Shown piece by piece: positions 49,426 through 62,144 of a stretch of 64,000 bases of DNA. The notes under the pieces were generated by a model. The model was given only the letters and a program-made list of their open reading frames with translations, was not told where the DNA came from and did not search any database. Position 1 is the stretch's first letter. Every line of letters starts with the position of its first letter. A program made the translations under genes and the position numbers. Source of the stretch: Polytrichum commune (taxonomy: Eukaryota; Streptophyta; Polytrichopsida; Polytrichales; Polytrichaceae). The DNA is taken from the NCBI GenBank assembly GCA_950295325.1, contig OX485804.1, forward strand, positions 46,874,001-46,938,000. The letters are read 5' to 3'.

Positions 49426-51262
49426 TGCAACACAATAATGGTTTCATTAATAATGGAAAATTTAAGCAAATAGGTTTCATTGCATGAATAATGACAACAT
49501 AACAAGGAATCAAAACCCACAAAGAAGCCATGCTTGAAGGGGGCATGGGTCTAAGACCAACCAAGACACAAAAGACATAGAAAGCCAAGATAATTTGACA
49601 AAATGAACCATAAATGAGAACACCCATGTATTTGTTGGAGGTTCAAAATTGACTTTGTTTGTAAAATCCAACATGTTGGTTTTTGTCCTCCATGTACAAA
49701 AGGCTTTAGTGTGCCTTAGGTTTCATGGCACCATGTCAAGGGGCTGGTAATCACCTGCCCATTAACCTATCCCGTATAGGTTAATGGTTGATGCATGGCC
49801 TATGCATAGCTAACTAATAGTCACTACCTTAATTTGGAGTCGTTGATGGCAATGCTTGCATTATATCTCCAAACATATATGCCTATATAGGGTTCCCAAA
49901 TTGCTCACCTTAAGCTTACATGGCTGCCACAAATTATTGACCCTTAATCACAACATAGGTTCTAAACTAAAACCTCGTCGGTCTTTCAAGGAGTATTAAC
50001 CTCCTCTTGAAAGTATTGAGGTGGTTAAGAATTGAATTTGTGATTACAAACTTGGTAACAGATGTGAGAAGCCGTGGCATGGGTTATAGTAGGCTCCTAA
50101 CCTACCAAGCAATAGTAGAGGCAAGGTAGATGTTGGGTGCCTATCACAACAAATGGTGGGGCAACACACCTCCATTACGGGAAGTAATGGTCATGCCATG
50201 GTAAAGTCGTCAATTGCAAGTGATAACATAGGCATACCTAATTCGGATGCTTTCCTCTTTGCACCCACTTCCAGTAAGATATGCAACATGCAAATAGTGC
50301 AAGCTGATTAGCAGATCCAAATTGTGCCCATAGCCATTTGTGTTGTCACTACACTTGACAGATGCATTCTGCTTCTTCATGCATCCAAATGGTACAAAGT
50401 TGATTGCTAGATTAATCTGGCTTCAAACCTGACCAAGCTCTGAGGCAGATGCTATCAACATATATTTCTGGAAGTTCTATGAAACCATCTAAGGTGACGT
50501 GGGGCCTTATGTGGTCATCTTTTTTAAGTAGACACCTACATAGAAATGCAATGTGGTTGTTGTTGGGTTAGTTCAGCACTGCAATATGTATATATATAAT
50601 AGTCAGGGAGGTCTTATACAACAACCAATGTATCTGAAAATAGCATTTTGAAAACTCCACTGGGAGCAAACACAACAGCAACAGACCGCCATTGCAATGA
50701 AATACCATGTCTCCAGAACATTATTCGTGAAGCACCATCGAGGTGTGAAAGTGATCAATTTCGGTTTCTAATCCATAGATGTTACATTGATACAATTGCT
50801 GCTGCTCCCCAACTAATTTGTAGGCAGCAGCGTTGCACCCGGTTTCTGAAAGTGAACTAACTATCCAGGAAACTAAATGACGTGGACAATCAAGTCAGCT
50901 GACTGCTGTGTATAATTTGATCGATCCAGTGCTGAGATGCACTATTTGGCCTTCCAAAGCTATTATCAAGAGCTTCAGAGGCGAAGAACATGAGACAAGG
51001 GCGTTAGCCACCTGTTTTCTACAAGATGCCAGTCACTCATTCTTGAGTTCTTAGCGGCTTTGTGATGTTGAACTACATTCCACTGTCTGCTAGGGAGGGG
51101 AAATTAACAGATCTGGTGTTGGTTGCAATGTCTCTGTGATTAACTGGTACACCCCAACAATTACCAAGGCTGTGCTAGGTAAATATGTTGTTGTTTGTCA
51201 TCTGCCCTAAGCCCTGGAAATTGAGTTCTATCTCACAATTTAAAGTTGGTAGTTTCCCCTTG
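49426..51262. other. Intergenic, repeats only
   Basis: A partial family B copy (CTTTGCACCCACTTCCAG, GTGCAAGCTGATTAGCAGAT) is at 50235-50345. The right end must hold the 3' UTR of the REN1-type gene. No other gene seen. Confidence 0.45.
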
Positions 51263-54200
51263 TTAACGATTTGCGAGAGAATGCAATTCTACCATCAAGT
51301 CATGGCCAGTGAGGGAGCTCGGAATGAGGCTTGGGTCCAGGCTACTCAGCTGGTCCATAAGCTGCAACCGCCGCTCTTTGAAAAAATGAAGCCGTGATGT
51401 TAATTCCACCATAGCTTCTGATGCACTTGAAGACTGCTTCTGAACAGCAGGTGGCCCTTTGACATTTCCATGTCCAGTCTGTGACAACAGATACAACAAT
51501 TTTGCACACTCAGGAGTGTAGAGCCGTTTTGCTGATGTGTATATTCCTGATTGTATACAAAGAGGCAAATCATCACCCGCAATGTATAACCAGTCATGGC
51601 TGCTAATGGGCACGTGTCGGATTGCCGTTGGCTGTCATAGGCACAAAACGCCTACCTTGCCATCACCAGGGCACAATAGGCCGGGTGGCTAGTACAGCCC
51701 TTGACAGGGCTCCTTGCATCCATTACCTAGTTGATACAACAGATTTGCACACTCAGGAACGTAGAGCCATTTCATCGATGCGTCTATTCCTGATTGTATA
51801 CAAGAGGTACATTATCACCCACAATGGATGACCAGCCATGGCCTGACGACTACGTCTGGTAATGGACCCGTGTCGCATTGCCGTTGGCTGCACAAAGCAC
51901 CTACCTTGCCACTACCGGGACACAGTATCCCGGTTTCTACTACAGCCCGTGGCAAGGCTCCTCGCATCCATCACCTAGTTGATACAACAACTTTGCACAC
52001 TCAGGACCGTAGAGCTATTTACTGTCTATTCTTGATTGTATAGAAAGGGGCACATCATCACCCGTAATGGATGACCAGCCATGGCCTGACCACTACGTCC
52101 GGTAAGGGACATGTGTTGCATTGCCATTGGCTGTAGTAGGCACAAAGCACCTACCTTGCCACGACTAGGGCACATTAGGTCAGGTGCCTACTACAGCCCG
52201 TGGCAGGGCTCCTTGCATCCATTAATGAGTTCAAAGCAGACAACCGAGAAAGACTGAAGTTCTTTAATCGGAAGGGCAAGACATTGCAAAAAGTAGGAAT
52301 GGATCAACTTTGCATTTAGACTAAGGTGGAAAAGAAAATCATCACAGAATGAATGACAAAGGAATGCAATATCGAGGTATTGTACCTCTAGATCGAGGTG
52401 GAGTCTTTTTCCAGAATGAGCACCCTCCAACATTAAATTATTGGCACCACCCTCCATCCTCATTTGGGTGTCTCCATCATAGTCTGAAGGGTTAATCAAT
52501 GGGAGGTCAGACTGATTTCTCCAAGCAAATTGCCGACCCGCAGCCGAGGGTCCAGCTGGTGGACGCAATGCTCGCCAGTCAGCTAACTCATGGGGGGGAC
52601 TACTTCGATGCTGCACAGTTATCATGCCTTTTGGTCTTTCACTAAGAACTGCGTCCTGTAAGGGTTTCGGGACCACTGGTCAGGATTTTTTGCTATAAAA
52701 AGATTAAATAAAAGTCAACAGTCATACCGGGCACCATGCAGCAACTTCCATTGAATGTTAACATAATCAACGCCTTATTTAACATGACTAGAGGCTACAT
52801 TTAGTTCTGCGAGTGCAGTGCACTGTGGGTTGACCAAGTAGTCAAAGGTGGCTGGATATTCTTGTCTGCAGTCCAGGTGCTGAGGATTTGTGCAAAAAGA
52901 TGAACAATCAGACAGTCAGTCAAACAAAAACCAGAAGTTTTAGAAGTTCGGATTTAGGGTTTAGGGTTTTAGGGGACGGTGAACAAGAAGAACTGAAGAA
53001 GCTTGCAATATCTAAGCAGGTCTACATGCACTTTTTGTAGGATATGAGACACAAAATTAGTGCAAGATGGTTAGCAAGTCCAAATTATGCCTGTACCCTT
53101 TTTCGTCAAAATTTTCAGAGCTTGTATGAATACCTTGTCCATTATCAAAGTCAAGATCCTCTTTCTCGTTAACTGATCATATAGGTCCCTCTGAATTATG
53201 TTGACTATTGAACCTATAGTCGTTTAGGGTTTAGCATGTAGTCCAAACTCTTGGAAACACATGTCTTTTTAGTGTCCATTCTTAGATCCACACCTAACCA
53301 CATGCCACTCAAATATAGGTGTCTGATTAAGATGAGTAATCAAATTGGGCCCACACACTCTGAAGGGTGAAAAAGACAGGACTGACAGTGAATCAGATAA
53401 AGAAGAATCACCTCATTTTTTAGCTTCTCTTGATGGCATAGAGCAAGTGTGACATCCAACTCCTGCTGTAATATTTTCCTGCAGAGATGTTCCACAAATT
53501 TAACTCAGGTTTGCAAGACAAATCAGTAGGTTCTAAACCGCCCAATAGACCAAATGCAAATTTTCACATCTACCATGAGATACCGACTTCTATTATTTTC
53601 TGACAGTACATGCTTGATCTCATGATGTGTAAAACTTACTGTTGTGCTTGAAGGCTCTTGATTCGTTGTCTTTCTGAAGAATCCATAACACTTGCCATCC
53701 CATGTTGTGCATGATGTTGCCGGCTGAACTGGGTTTGAACTTCAGCAAGCTTTTGCTTCAACCTTGCAACGCCCGCTTCTACAGCAGCTATTTCTTGCAT
53801 TTCTGCATGCATCTGCACAACAAGGTGTATCATGTGTAGATGAGAACGCAAAACTGATGCACAAAAAACACAAGGACAACTATAAAATATGTTCATCACA
53901 ATCTCCATTTAAACATAATAAGTCCTGCAAAAAGTGACTAGAAAAAACCACATCCATGGACATTATACCTACACAAGCAATCCAAGTAGTAATCTGCAGA
54001 CAATAGTAATTTCTGCAGAAAAGACACCTGTGAGTCAAAAGATGGGGTAGCTGACACGCTAACGCCATAATCCAGTTCGGCTTTCGAATCACACTCTGTT
54101 TGTAGAGACTCCTGCAGCCTTGCAACCTGAAATCCGTAACCAACACCTCTTATTTTTATAACTCAAACGTGGAAAGAAAACCCGTCCACAAAGGAAAGTC

Positions 54201-57200
54201 TGCATGTAAAGAAATACAGACATATGTTCATCTCAAACCAAGATGTAACACAATAAATATTACTCAGCACAGAACCACAAAAATCTGGGATGTACTTACA
54301 TCTTGTTCAAGTGCCAAACGTCTGTCATGCAGAGCTTGTTTTCTCCTTTCCAAGCTGGCTTGTAGAATGGCGTTGCCTTTTGCCTAATTGAACACAATGC
54401 CAAACAATCTATAAAACTGAGGAATAGCTTTCCCTTGCTCCTTCTTAAATAACTAAATTCATCAGAAAAGTACCCAATAGCTTTTTAGTATTTGTGTAGT
54501 ACCTCTTTTTCAATTCGGTTTCTCAAATCTGCCTTCATCACCTCCAGCCGTTGTACAGCCAACCTGCACCCCGAACAAGGAGTGAGAATTCTGATGGCAG
54601 TCACAAAGAATCTCAAAGTTACATTACGAATCATGAAATTAAGATACAAAAAAGCTGCACCTTCTATAGTACTTCACAGCAGTACCTACTAGTTTCAAGA
54701 AAACCTAATACCGTTTTGATTTAGTCTGGATGGAACACTCACTCTTCCTCTTCAGATGAATCGACAGCATTGACATCCGAATTTGAGCTTTTCTTGGAGC
54801 TCTGCAAACAAAGAAAATGTCTCAGTTCCACAGTTGCCATCAGCTTGTGCTGTCTAATTTAGCCCTTAACGGTCGAAGAGGCCCATTACAGGCCTGAAGA
54901 TGTCATAGGAGTTTAGAATAACTTCTTGATGATTTGAGCTAAAACAATCATTAGTGATGGCATCTAAATTAGCACCTTCATCATATGCATAGTTCCAATC
55001 AGAGCATACATATATGTAGAACGACTTATAGGAAGATCTGAGCTCATATGATAGAAACGAACCTTGTATATCTAATCACTGTTGCCACATATGACTTTAT
55101 TTCCATTTCCTCTTTTCCAAAGGTTATCCTAAATATGGACTCAACACTTGAGGGGTTAAATTCATAATAGCACACAGAGCTCACTGCCATATCAAAGTTT
55201 GGATATGCCACATACAGAGGAAAGGCCCCACAGAGACGTTCTTTTGCTGCTGGTTGTTGACACCCACGGCTTCACATGGATCCTGCTGCTCTTCTTATCA
55301 GATTTTGACCCACGTTCGAAAGGCATTTTCTTGCCATCTCCCCATGGAAATGCAGAGTGACCCATGCTGTGTGCTTTCGGAACATCATTGTCCATAATAA
55401 CTAGAGGTGGATTTATTTCATCCTCGTCTCCTGTTGCCAGAGCAGGTGGTTGCCCAGCAGCTTCTTCCATGCTCGCCCCCTTTGGTAGTGTATTCGAAGA
55501 TTCAAAGCCACTGGAGCACTCCGTGTCTGAATCCTCACCTTCAAATACCTGTAGACATACAGGTCCTCTTTGTCAAAGCAACTCATGCTCAGATCACTTG
55601 TTACCTACCCCTTCTCCATATGTTAAGATGGAGATTAGATTTTACCAAGAAAGAAAGATGACTCCAGATATTGCCACCAGCCTGAATTATGGTGTTGCTT
55701 CATCTTTGAGATGGTCTAAGTTTATATGTAATCCCAAAATGGGCATCACGAAAAATTAGAGACCCCCCGAAGACTACTGCCTCCTTTCAAAGGTGAACAA
55801 CTTGAACTGACAGGACAAACCAGTATGCACCTATCTATGTTCCCCCAGGGTAAGTTTCCAAGATTCCAATGTGATTGATTGAAAAAACCCAGTTCACCCA
55901 GATACCCCTACTCTGATTGGGTGAACCATAGCTGGTAGGGTGCAAAGGTCACCCATCCAGCTCAACCTCAAAGTTCCATGGGATCCAGGTTAAGGGCTTG
56001 GGTTTTAAGCCACTCCTTAATTATAACGATAGAAAATGTTCTCACATTGATCACAGAAAAATTGATCACCTTGTAGTTGTAGGTATCACTGCCGATGTGA
56101 CTGCTGCTTTCACTAAGAGTGCAAGAGACAGCATGTTCAGCGACCTCCTCACCATACTCGTGGAGATCATTAGGGGCATCATGAAATTTATTTTCTTCCT
56201 CAGTCATTATGTATGTTGCAGGTTCAACATCCTCCTCACCAGATGACCCATCTGCTGCACGGGCCTCCAAAGCCTGATATTCAGGTGTGCAGGATGATGA
56301 GGCTGATTGTAAACCATTGTCCTGATGATGCATAAACATTTTGTTAGATCAACCCTTAAAACTCAGTGCACATGCGTCAAAACAACACCGCACTAAGGAA
56401 ATATCCAAACTTGTTGAAAAACACCAGTCTCCACATCTACTACATTCTGTAAATGTCGAACAGCGAGGATGCATGGGTGGTGAGGCCATCAACTTTAGAC
56501 CTTTCCAAAACGGCCAGTTGTCAGCGGCGGCATCATGAGCAGATAGTGAGGGACGGCCAAGGACATTAATTCATATCCACAGGTGCAATGTGCCCGAACT
56601 AGTCTAACATACATTCTGGAAAGGTTGAACGGCGAAGACGCAGGGTTGGTGAGGCTGTCAACGTTCAACCTTTCCAAAATGGTCAACTGTCGACGACAGC
56701 ATGTTGCAGGATGGCCTGGGACATTGATTCATATGCACATATGCGACAGCAGGAACGGCACAGGCCCAAACTAGGCCCATCCTGTATCAACAGTGTTGGA
56801 ATCCCATTGAGAGATAGATGATAATGAGAAGTATGGAGCTCAATAGAGGAGATCCTTTGGGGTTTCAGTGGCATCCAATTTCAGCTTACTTCAAAAATAT
56901 GATCATACTCCTCCAACAACGTTGTCACAATCGACTGCGCGTAATGTGCAGCTGCAGTTGCTGCCAAAAGCTCAGCTGCATTGTCGGGAGAGCTTATTTC
57001 AGTTTCATTGTCCAACCCACACTCACCAGCTAGCAGTGGCCTCAACAACAGTGGCGCCATACAAGCAGCAACAGCAGATGAAGTCATTCGATTATCTTCC
57101 ATACGAGCAGATACAGCTCGCATCATCCTCAACACTCTGGAAGCACAATACAATTGTCACTAAAAGTAAAAAAAAAAATGCCTAGGAAGATTCCTAGAAA

Positions 57201-60200
57201 ATGTCACTCTTCAATCAGGTCAAAGAACTGAAATCTCTTGCAACACAAATCTCAAGTAACTGCATATATACATCATTTAAAGTTCTTATTTCAAAAAAAA
57301 TCATTGGACCTCTTTTGGTACAATGCAACCCTGAAACTGGACTGAAGTGCATTTATTATACAAGACACATGAAAAACACATGAAGATAGTACATTGTACC
57401 TTAGTAAAAGGAGACGATTGGGTTCGGGACATGTGTCAGTCACAGCTATTTTCATAGAGGAGATGCGAAGCTCTTTTGCTTCCAGCCCTGGCATTTGCTA
57501 TTGAGTTAACACTAATGGTATAGACAAACCAACTTGCATAACCAATCCCATGGAACAAAACAGTTCACATGTTTACGAGAAGATTTCTGTTTGTGAAATT
57601 AAACTTTGTTAGGATTACTAGCAACATCAGCCAGCATTTTATTTCCTGTAGGAAGACACTCGAGCGTTGAGTATGAAGAAGGTGCTTACTTTGAGCTTCA
57701 AGAAGAGCAATGCAGCAGGATGTGGGCACAGGAGAGGATGGCAGCTCCCGAAGCACATGCTGCATCGACCATGTCAATTTGATCAACTTTCAAACAACCA
57801 AAAAATGCAAGTTTCTCAGTGAGAAGTCGCCATCTCAATGCCAATAAGACACATCAAAAGTAAATGCTCTCGTGAGTTAATGAGAAGCAAAAGTGCAGAT
57901 CATCCCAGAGATGACTTGCAATCCATCAACAGACAACAAAGTTAATAGCACACCTTGATGCAGTCACCAATTACATGGGCATCTTCGTGAGATGAGATTA
58001 GGTTTTTCCCTGCACGGCATGCAGCAATTTAGACTTCAATATCGATCAAAAGGCAACCCTCAAAGAAAGAACAATTCAGTCATGCAGGTACTTGACAACA
58101 AGGTAAACCTTGTACCTAATACCATTTTGTTCTGAAGGGAAATGTACTCAAACAGATCGATCAAAATAGCCTACCTTGCTCATAGTCAAGGACACGACGC
58201 TCGACATCCTCAACGTCCGCAGACTGGCGCAGAATACCCTCCACTCCAACTCCTACTCCCAAAATTGCACAAATTTTTTGGTTAATGCCAAGATTCTGCT
58301 CGATGGCAATTTAGGGAAGAGCGGATTGCCTCCATAGTGGTCAGGCCAAGCATCTTTTCTCTGACATGTCTATTCCTGATTGGATACAAGGAGACGCATT
58401 CTCCACCAAAATTGATGACCTTCTCATGGCTTGATCACTACATCCAGGAATGGACACGTGTTGCCATGCCGTGGGTTGTAGTAAACACAGAATACCCACC
58501 TTGTCACTTAATCCCGTGGCAGGGCTCCTTGCATCCGTTACCTAGTTCCATATGTTCTGGGGTTCAAGCAATGGGGCTGACGTACCATGATTTTCAATAA
58601 AAGTGAGAGCCTTCTCCAAGAAGGATGGGCTTCCATCAGCGTCTTCCAAAGCCAGTACAATCGGTCCCCCAACAACCGAGGATTTGATAGGCTTTCGGCT
58701 GCTTCCACCTGAACCTATAGCCAGAAGAAAAATTCCTATTACGACTGGACCATTCATAAGAATGACCTCACAGAGATAAAGTTAAACTCTAAAATACCAC
58801 CCAGATTCATTCATAACATTAGAGTTATCCTTTTAACTCAATGGGACTTTTTATCAGGGTTTGGTCCCCTATGATTCTTCATTGGCCGTTTTGCATACAA
58901 TATTGTTAATTCCACTTGTGTATGCTGAGTGATAGTGTTAAAATTTGAGTGAACCGCAACCTATTTCAGTTCATTGAAGGCCAACCTCATTTTAGCACCT
59001 CTTGGCATGCCCAAGTGAGTGCAACCCTCAATGAACCGAAAATAGGATTTCCTTCATTCAAACCTGCACACTTACCTCCAAGCATGCACCAAAAAAACTT
59101 ACCAAACATGGAAGGTATCCTACTCAACATAACCAACTCCCGACCAAATGCCATGTCCAGTTAGAGGGTAACTCTATTCTTAATTACAAGCTGTGATCTG
59201 CTACTAAAAAATTGGCTAACCTTGCTCTGATGCATACTCCGCAACATCTTGTGATTCACTCTGTAAGCTTGAAGTCGCACTTAATGTGGATGGTGCAATG
59301 GGAGCTGCCAGTAGCGCCCGCTCCAATGCATCTTTCCATTCTTCAACTTCTTCCACAGTTTCCGCCTGTAAAAGATTCCCAATATGAAATACATTATTCT
59401 AACAATTTAGTAATAGACGATGTAAACACAACCAAGGCCAGCAGGGGTTTAGGGCTTAGGATTAGGGTTTGGAACACATCACCGTCTTTCTTGCTAACCT
59501 ACAAACACCTAGAGCCAAGCTGGTACAAGGTGCGTTTACATACACTTCAGTTGGGTTTAGGACCAACCTTCAACCACGACTTTAAAAAAACTCGTTTACA
59601 CACAACTCCTACTCTTGGTCGTCTTTCCTAATGGTGCAATCTGTGGAGGGGTGACAAAAAAATTATGCATTCTAGTGGAAAGTTTGTCTGAGAGTAATTG
59701 CCTCTACAAACCCTCTCCTGTTCTTTGGCCTTGAAGACATTCTATCCCGACAACCCAGAGTATCTACAAACAAAATCGAACTAAAAAAAGTAAATCACAA
59801 CCATTGCAGCAACTACTTCCACCTACACCGTATTTCATAGTTGGGCAAGGTAAGTACTTGTGCTTGTGCTTGTTCTCGTCATCAATGCACCTTACCCCTT
59901 CTTAATCCATCAAAAGCAGAGCCAAATAAAAGTAAACCACAACGAAACCGTGGTTGTGTGTAAAATGCACCTTGAGGCTAAAGAAAATTGCACACCTTAC
60001 AGAAAGCATTACAAGAATCAATCATGAAGAAATGTTTGAATAGACAGCTTCGACAGTCGGAAGTACAGTGATGGAAATGACATCCACTTAGATTTCCATA
60101 TTTGATCATGTCAAGTATGTTGGATTTTCCGTGATTTTCGTGGACTAGGTACTAAACAAGAGTGAAGTCAAGGAAGGACAAGCAAATGATCAATTCTACA

Positions 60201-61190
60201 ACAACTCTATGAAAGAAGCATGTCTGGACACTAGATACCTAACAACTCTAAATTATATCTTTACCTTGAGAGCGAATGCCCTCCCATCAGGGAAGAGGAC
60301 CGTCAGCAGTTTCTTCTCAGTCCGAACAAGCACACTGCTCACATGCCCACTATTGGTGATTGAACTGCCGGAAACTGCCCATTCTCTGCCCACAGACAGT
60401 TGTTATGGCGCAAGCACACACACACACACAAACACTAAATCTCAATCTAAAGAGTTTTCAACTTCCACATTCTGCCCAAACCAAATAAAATAATGAACAG
60501 AACCTACAATATACTCCTGCCATGAGTCTCCCTAAGCAGAAACTAAACCTACATATATATCACTAGAGTTATCCTTTTAGCTCAATGGGACTTTTCATCC
60601 GTAGTTGGTGCCCTTTCCACTTGTGGTTCATGCTCGGAGGTATTCTTTGACTTTGAATTTGAATGAAGAGCAACCTATTTCGATTCATTAAATGCCAAAC
60701 TCAAACTAGCACCTCTTGGCATGGAAAAAGGAGTTCGACCCTCAATGAACGATATAGAATGTTTTTCTTTCTTCATTCGAACCTCCACACTACTACATTC
60801 AAGCATGCAATAGTGTTGTACGCAAAACAACCAACTCCCGACCAAAAGTCATGTTGAGCTAAGGGTAAACGTTATTTTGTTCTGGAAACTTTGCAAAAAT
60901 ACATTGCAGCGATTGATATGCACCATTTCAAAACAACTGAGACGCACCATCAAAAAAGAGATCAAGTATACAACATCCACTAGTCTTGTGGTTAACAAAT
61001 GCAGGTGTGAGGAAAATATGCTCACCTCCCGGAGTTGTTCAGATCGATTCCTCCAAGAGTCAAGTTCTCGTCACCCGGTTTCGAGGGATGCGTATCCTAC
61101 ACCCATTGCGCAAATTATATGGTTTATTAATCTGACGCAATTCAACGTGTCATAGTATAGTGAAAATCCTTAATGTTTTCGCCAGAAAAT

Positions 61191-61230
<40 letters not shown>

Positions 61231-62144
61231 GAACACTCACCGGGTTATTCTTGAAGAAGACTAACGAAGTTCGGGTCAAAACGAACCACCGTCGCTTCCA
61301 CGACTTCCAGCCTAGTCCTGAGGATTTTCAATTGAAATCAGCTCCTAACCTCTTTGGGAAGGATAAGTATAAGCGAAGGAATTGATCACAAATTGTAACA
61401 AGAAATTCTACGAGACGGTGTTCGATGAGAAATGCGTTGTTGTAAGAAATCATCTACGGTGTTGTTCTCCTGATCAGAATACGCAATGAAGAAACAAAGC
61501 TCCAAGATCACACCTTTCTCCTAAGTTAGCATAAGGTAAATAAAGAATTTGCGATATAGTAGTACCTTTTGATAAAATGTAAAGGTGACCGGTCTTGTAG
61601 ACCTGCGGAATCACCCATAACTCCCAAAAGGTTTGTTGTTAGACGGAATTCAATCTACACGCTCCTCATCTCCCTCACAAATCCTAATATTCCGCCAACC
61701 ATCATCTCTTCTTGCATCAATCCAAAAATTTAAAAAGTCTTCATACCTTCAAGTTGACGCATGATTGATTTTCTAGCTTCCTCTACTTGCCCATACATCA
61801 TCATTATCCCTCCCATTATCACATTGCTAATTGCGCATAGTGTATCCCAAGTCTTCTAACATAACCCACTCGCCCAGTACCAAGCATCGCCATCGCTTTC
61901 TCCAACAAAGAGATTTTTTTCTAGGCTAAGCCTCTAAACACATTTTTATTTCTCTCTCAAAAGAGAGAAACACCAAGTTTTTTCAAATGATCCAATGCTG
62001 CTCAAAGTACTCGAGATTTGTGGAACTCGTCAACCCTTGAAGTTTGTGGATCCTTCTACTCACCAGGCTCTTGCTGTTGGTGTTGCTTCGATTACCGTTT
62101 CGCAATGACCGGTCGAATGGTGCCGGGCTCACTGCTGCTGACAT
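51263..62144 (-). CDS. REN1: PH-RhoGAP protein of the REN1 type (ROP GTPase-activating)
   Basis: Twenty-two exons join in phase to 937 residues: 62144-62064, 61602-61566, 61317-61241, 61096-61026, 60385-60265, 59365-59221, 58714-58586, 58252-58175, 58009-57954, 57759-57690, 57487-57400, 57136-56890, 56321-56070, 55548-55216, 54801-54743, 54563-54503, 54383-54300, 54126-54028, 53812-53640, 53478-53412, 52655-52386 and 51478-51263. Residues ~28-150 are a PH domain (GLGWKSWKRRWFVLTRTSLV, NLTLGGIDLNNSG). Residues ~190-400 are RhoGAP, with the catalytic arginine finger R229 in EGILRQSADV, and HVLRELPSSPVPTSCC and VAACMAPLLLRPLLAGE. Acidic Ser-rich linkers follow, then coiled coils at ~600-780. The Arabidopsis homologue switches off ROP1 in pollen tubes. 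Length and domain order match the family. Confidence 0.95.
51491..52232. repeat. Three-copy ~247-bp tandem array in the last REN1 intron
   Basis: Units 51491-51733, 51734-51980 and 51981-52232 each begin GATACAACA..TTTGCACAC and contain CTATTCCTGATTGTATA, TCATCACCC and CTACAGCCC, then end GCAAGGCTCCT or GCAGGGCTCCT plus GCATCCAT. The first unit begins 13 bp from the 3' splice site of the final exon. A fourth relative is at 58365-58548. Confidence 0.9.
52945..52970. repeat. Short telomere-like (TTTAGGG) motif
   Basis: Two tandem TTTAGGG units followed by TTTTAGGGG lie in an intron of the REN1-type gene. Related motifs are near 59447-59467. They are far too short for an interstitial telomere; plant introns and promoters often carry such teloboxes. 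Confidence 0.6.
53020..53375 (+). repeat. Dispersed repeat family B, best-preserved copy
   Basis: This nearly complete copy lies in a REN1-type intron: AATTAGTGCAAGATGGTTAG, GTCCATTATCAAAGTC, TGATCATATAGGTCCCTCTG, AGTGTCCATTCTTAGATCC, CACATGCCACTCAAATATAG and GATTAAGATGAGTAATCAAA. Confidence 0.8.
56448..56765. repeat. Two-copy ~165-bp tandem repeat with internal stem, REN1 intron
   Basis: Both copies share TACATTCTG, GGTGAGGC, CCTTTCCAAAA and GGACATT(A/G)ATTCATAT. Copy 2 contains a clear inverted repeat GAAAGGTTGAACG / CGTTCAACCTTTC around a 33-base loop; in copy 1 that stem is degraded. It lies between exons 56890 and 56321. Confidence 0.8.
58365..58548. repeat. Dispersed fourth copy of the 247-bp REN1 intron unit
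   Basis: It shares TCTATTCCTGATTGGATACA, GGAATGGACACGTGTTGC and GGCAGGGCTCCTTGCATCC with the array at 51491-52232, in another intron of the same gene about 6.5 kb away. Confidence 0.85.
58821..59175. mobile_element. Foldback MITE family, copy in REN1-type intron
   Basis: The ends AGAGTTATCCTTTTAACT and the complement of AGTTAGAGGGTAACTCT are inverted. ATT flanks both sides and may be a 3-bp target duplication. The interior contains TTCATTGAAGGCC, CACCTCTTGGCATGCC and ACCCTCAATGAA, the near-palindromic core of the family. Confidence 0.8.
60565..60872. mobile_element. Foldback MITE family, second copy in the REN1-type gene
   Basis: It begins AGAGTTATCCTTTTAGCTC and ends GTTGAGCTAAGGGTAAACGTT (last base divergent from the inverted partner). 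The core is TTGAATTTGAATGAAGAGCA and CACCTCTTGGCATGG. It lies in the intron between exons 61026 and 60385. Confidence 0.78.
61194..61227. repeat. (CT)n microsatellite next to a REN1 splice donor
   Basis: About 16 CT units. In the sense direction of the gene this is a purine (AG)n tract starting 14 bases downstream of the exon 3 donor (exon end 61241). Confidence 0.9.

Noticed and set aside
51491-52232. CRISPR-like array
   Set aside because: Three ~247-bp contiguous units with no short repeats and unique spacers; the context is a plant intron.
52945-52970. Interstitial telomere
   Set aside because: Only two or three TTTAGGG-like units; typical telobox length.
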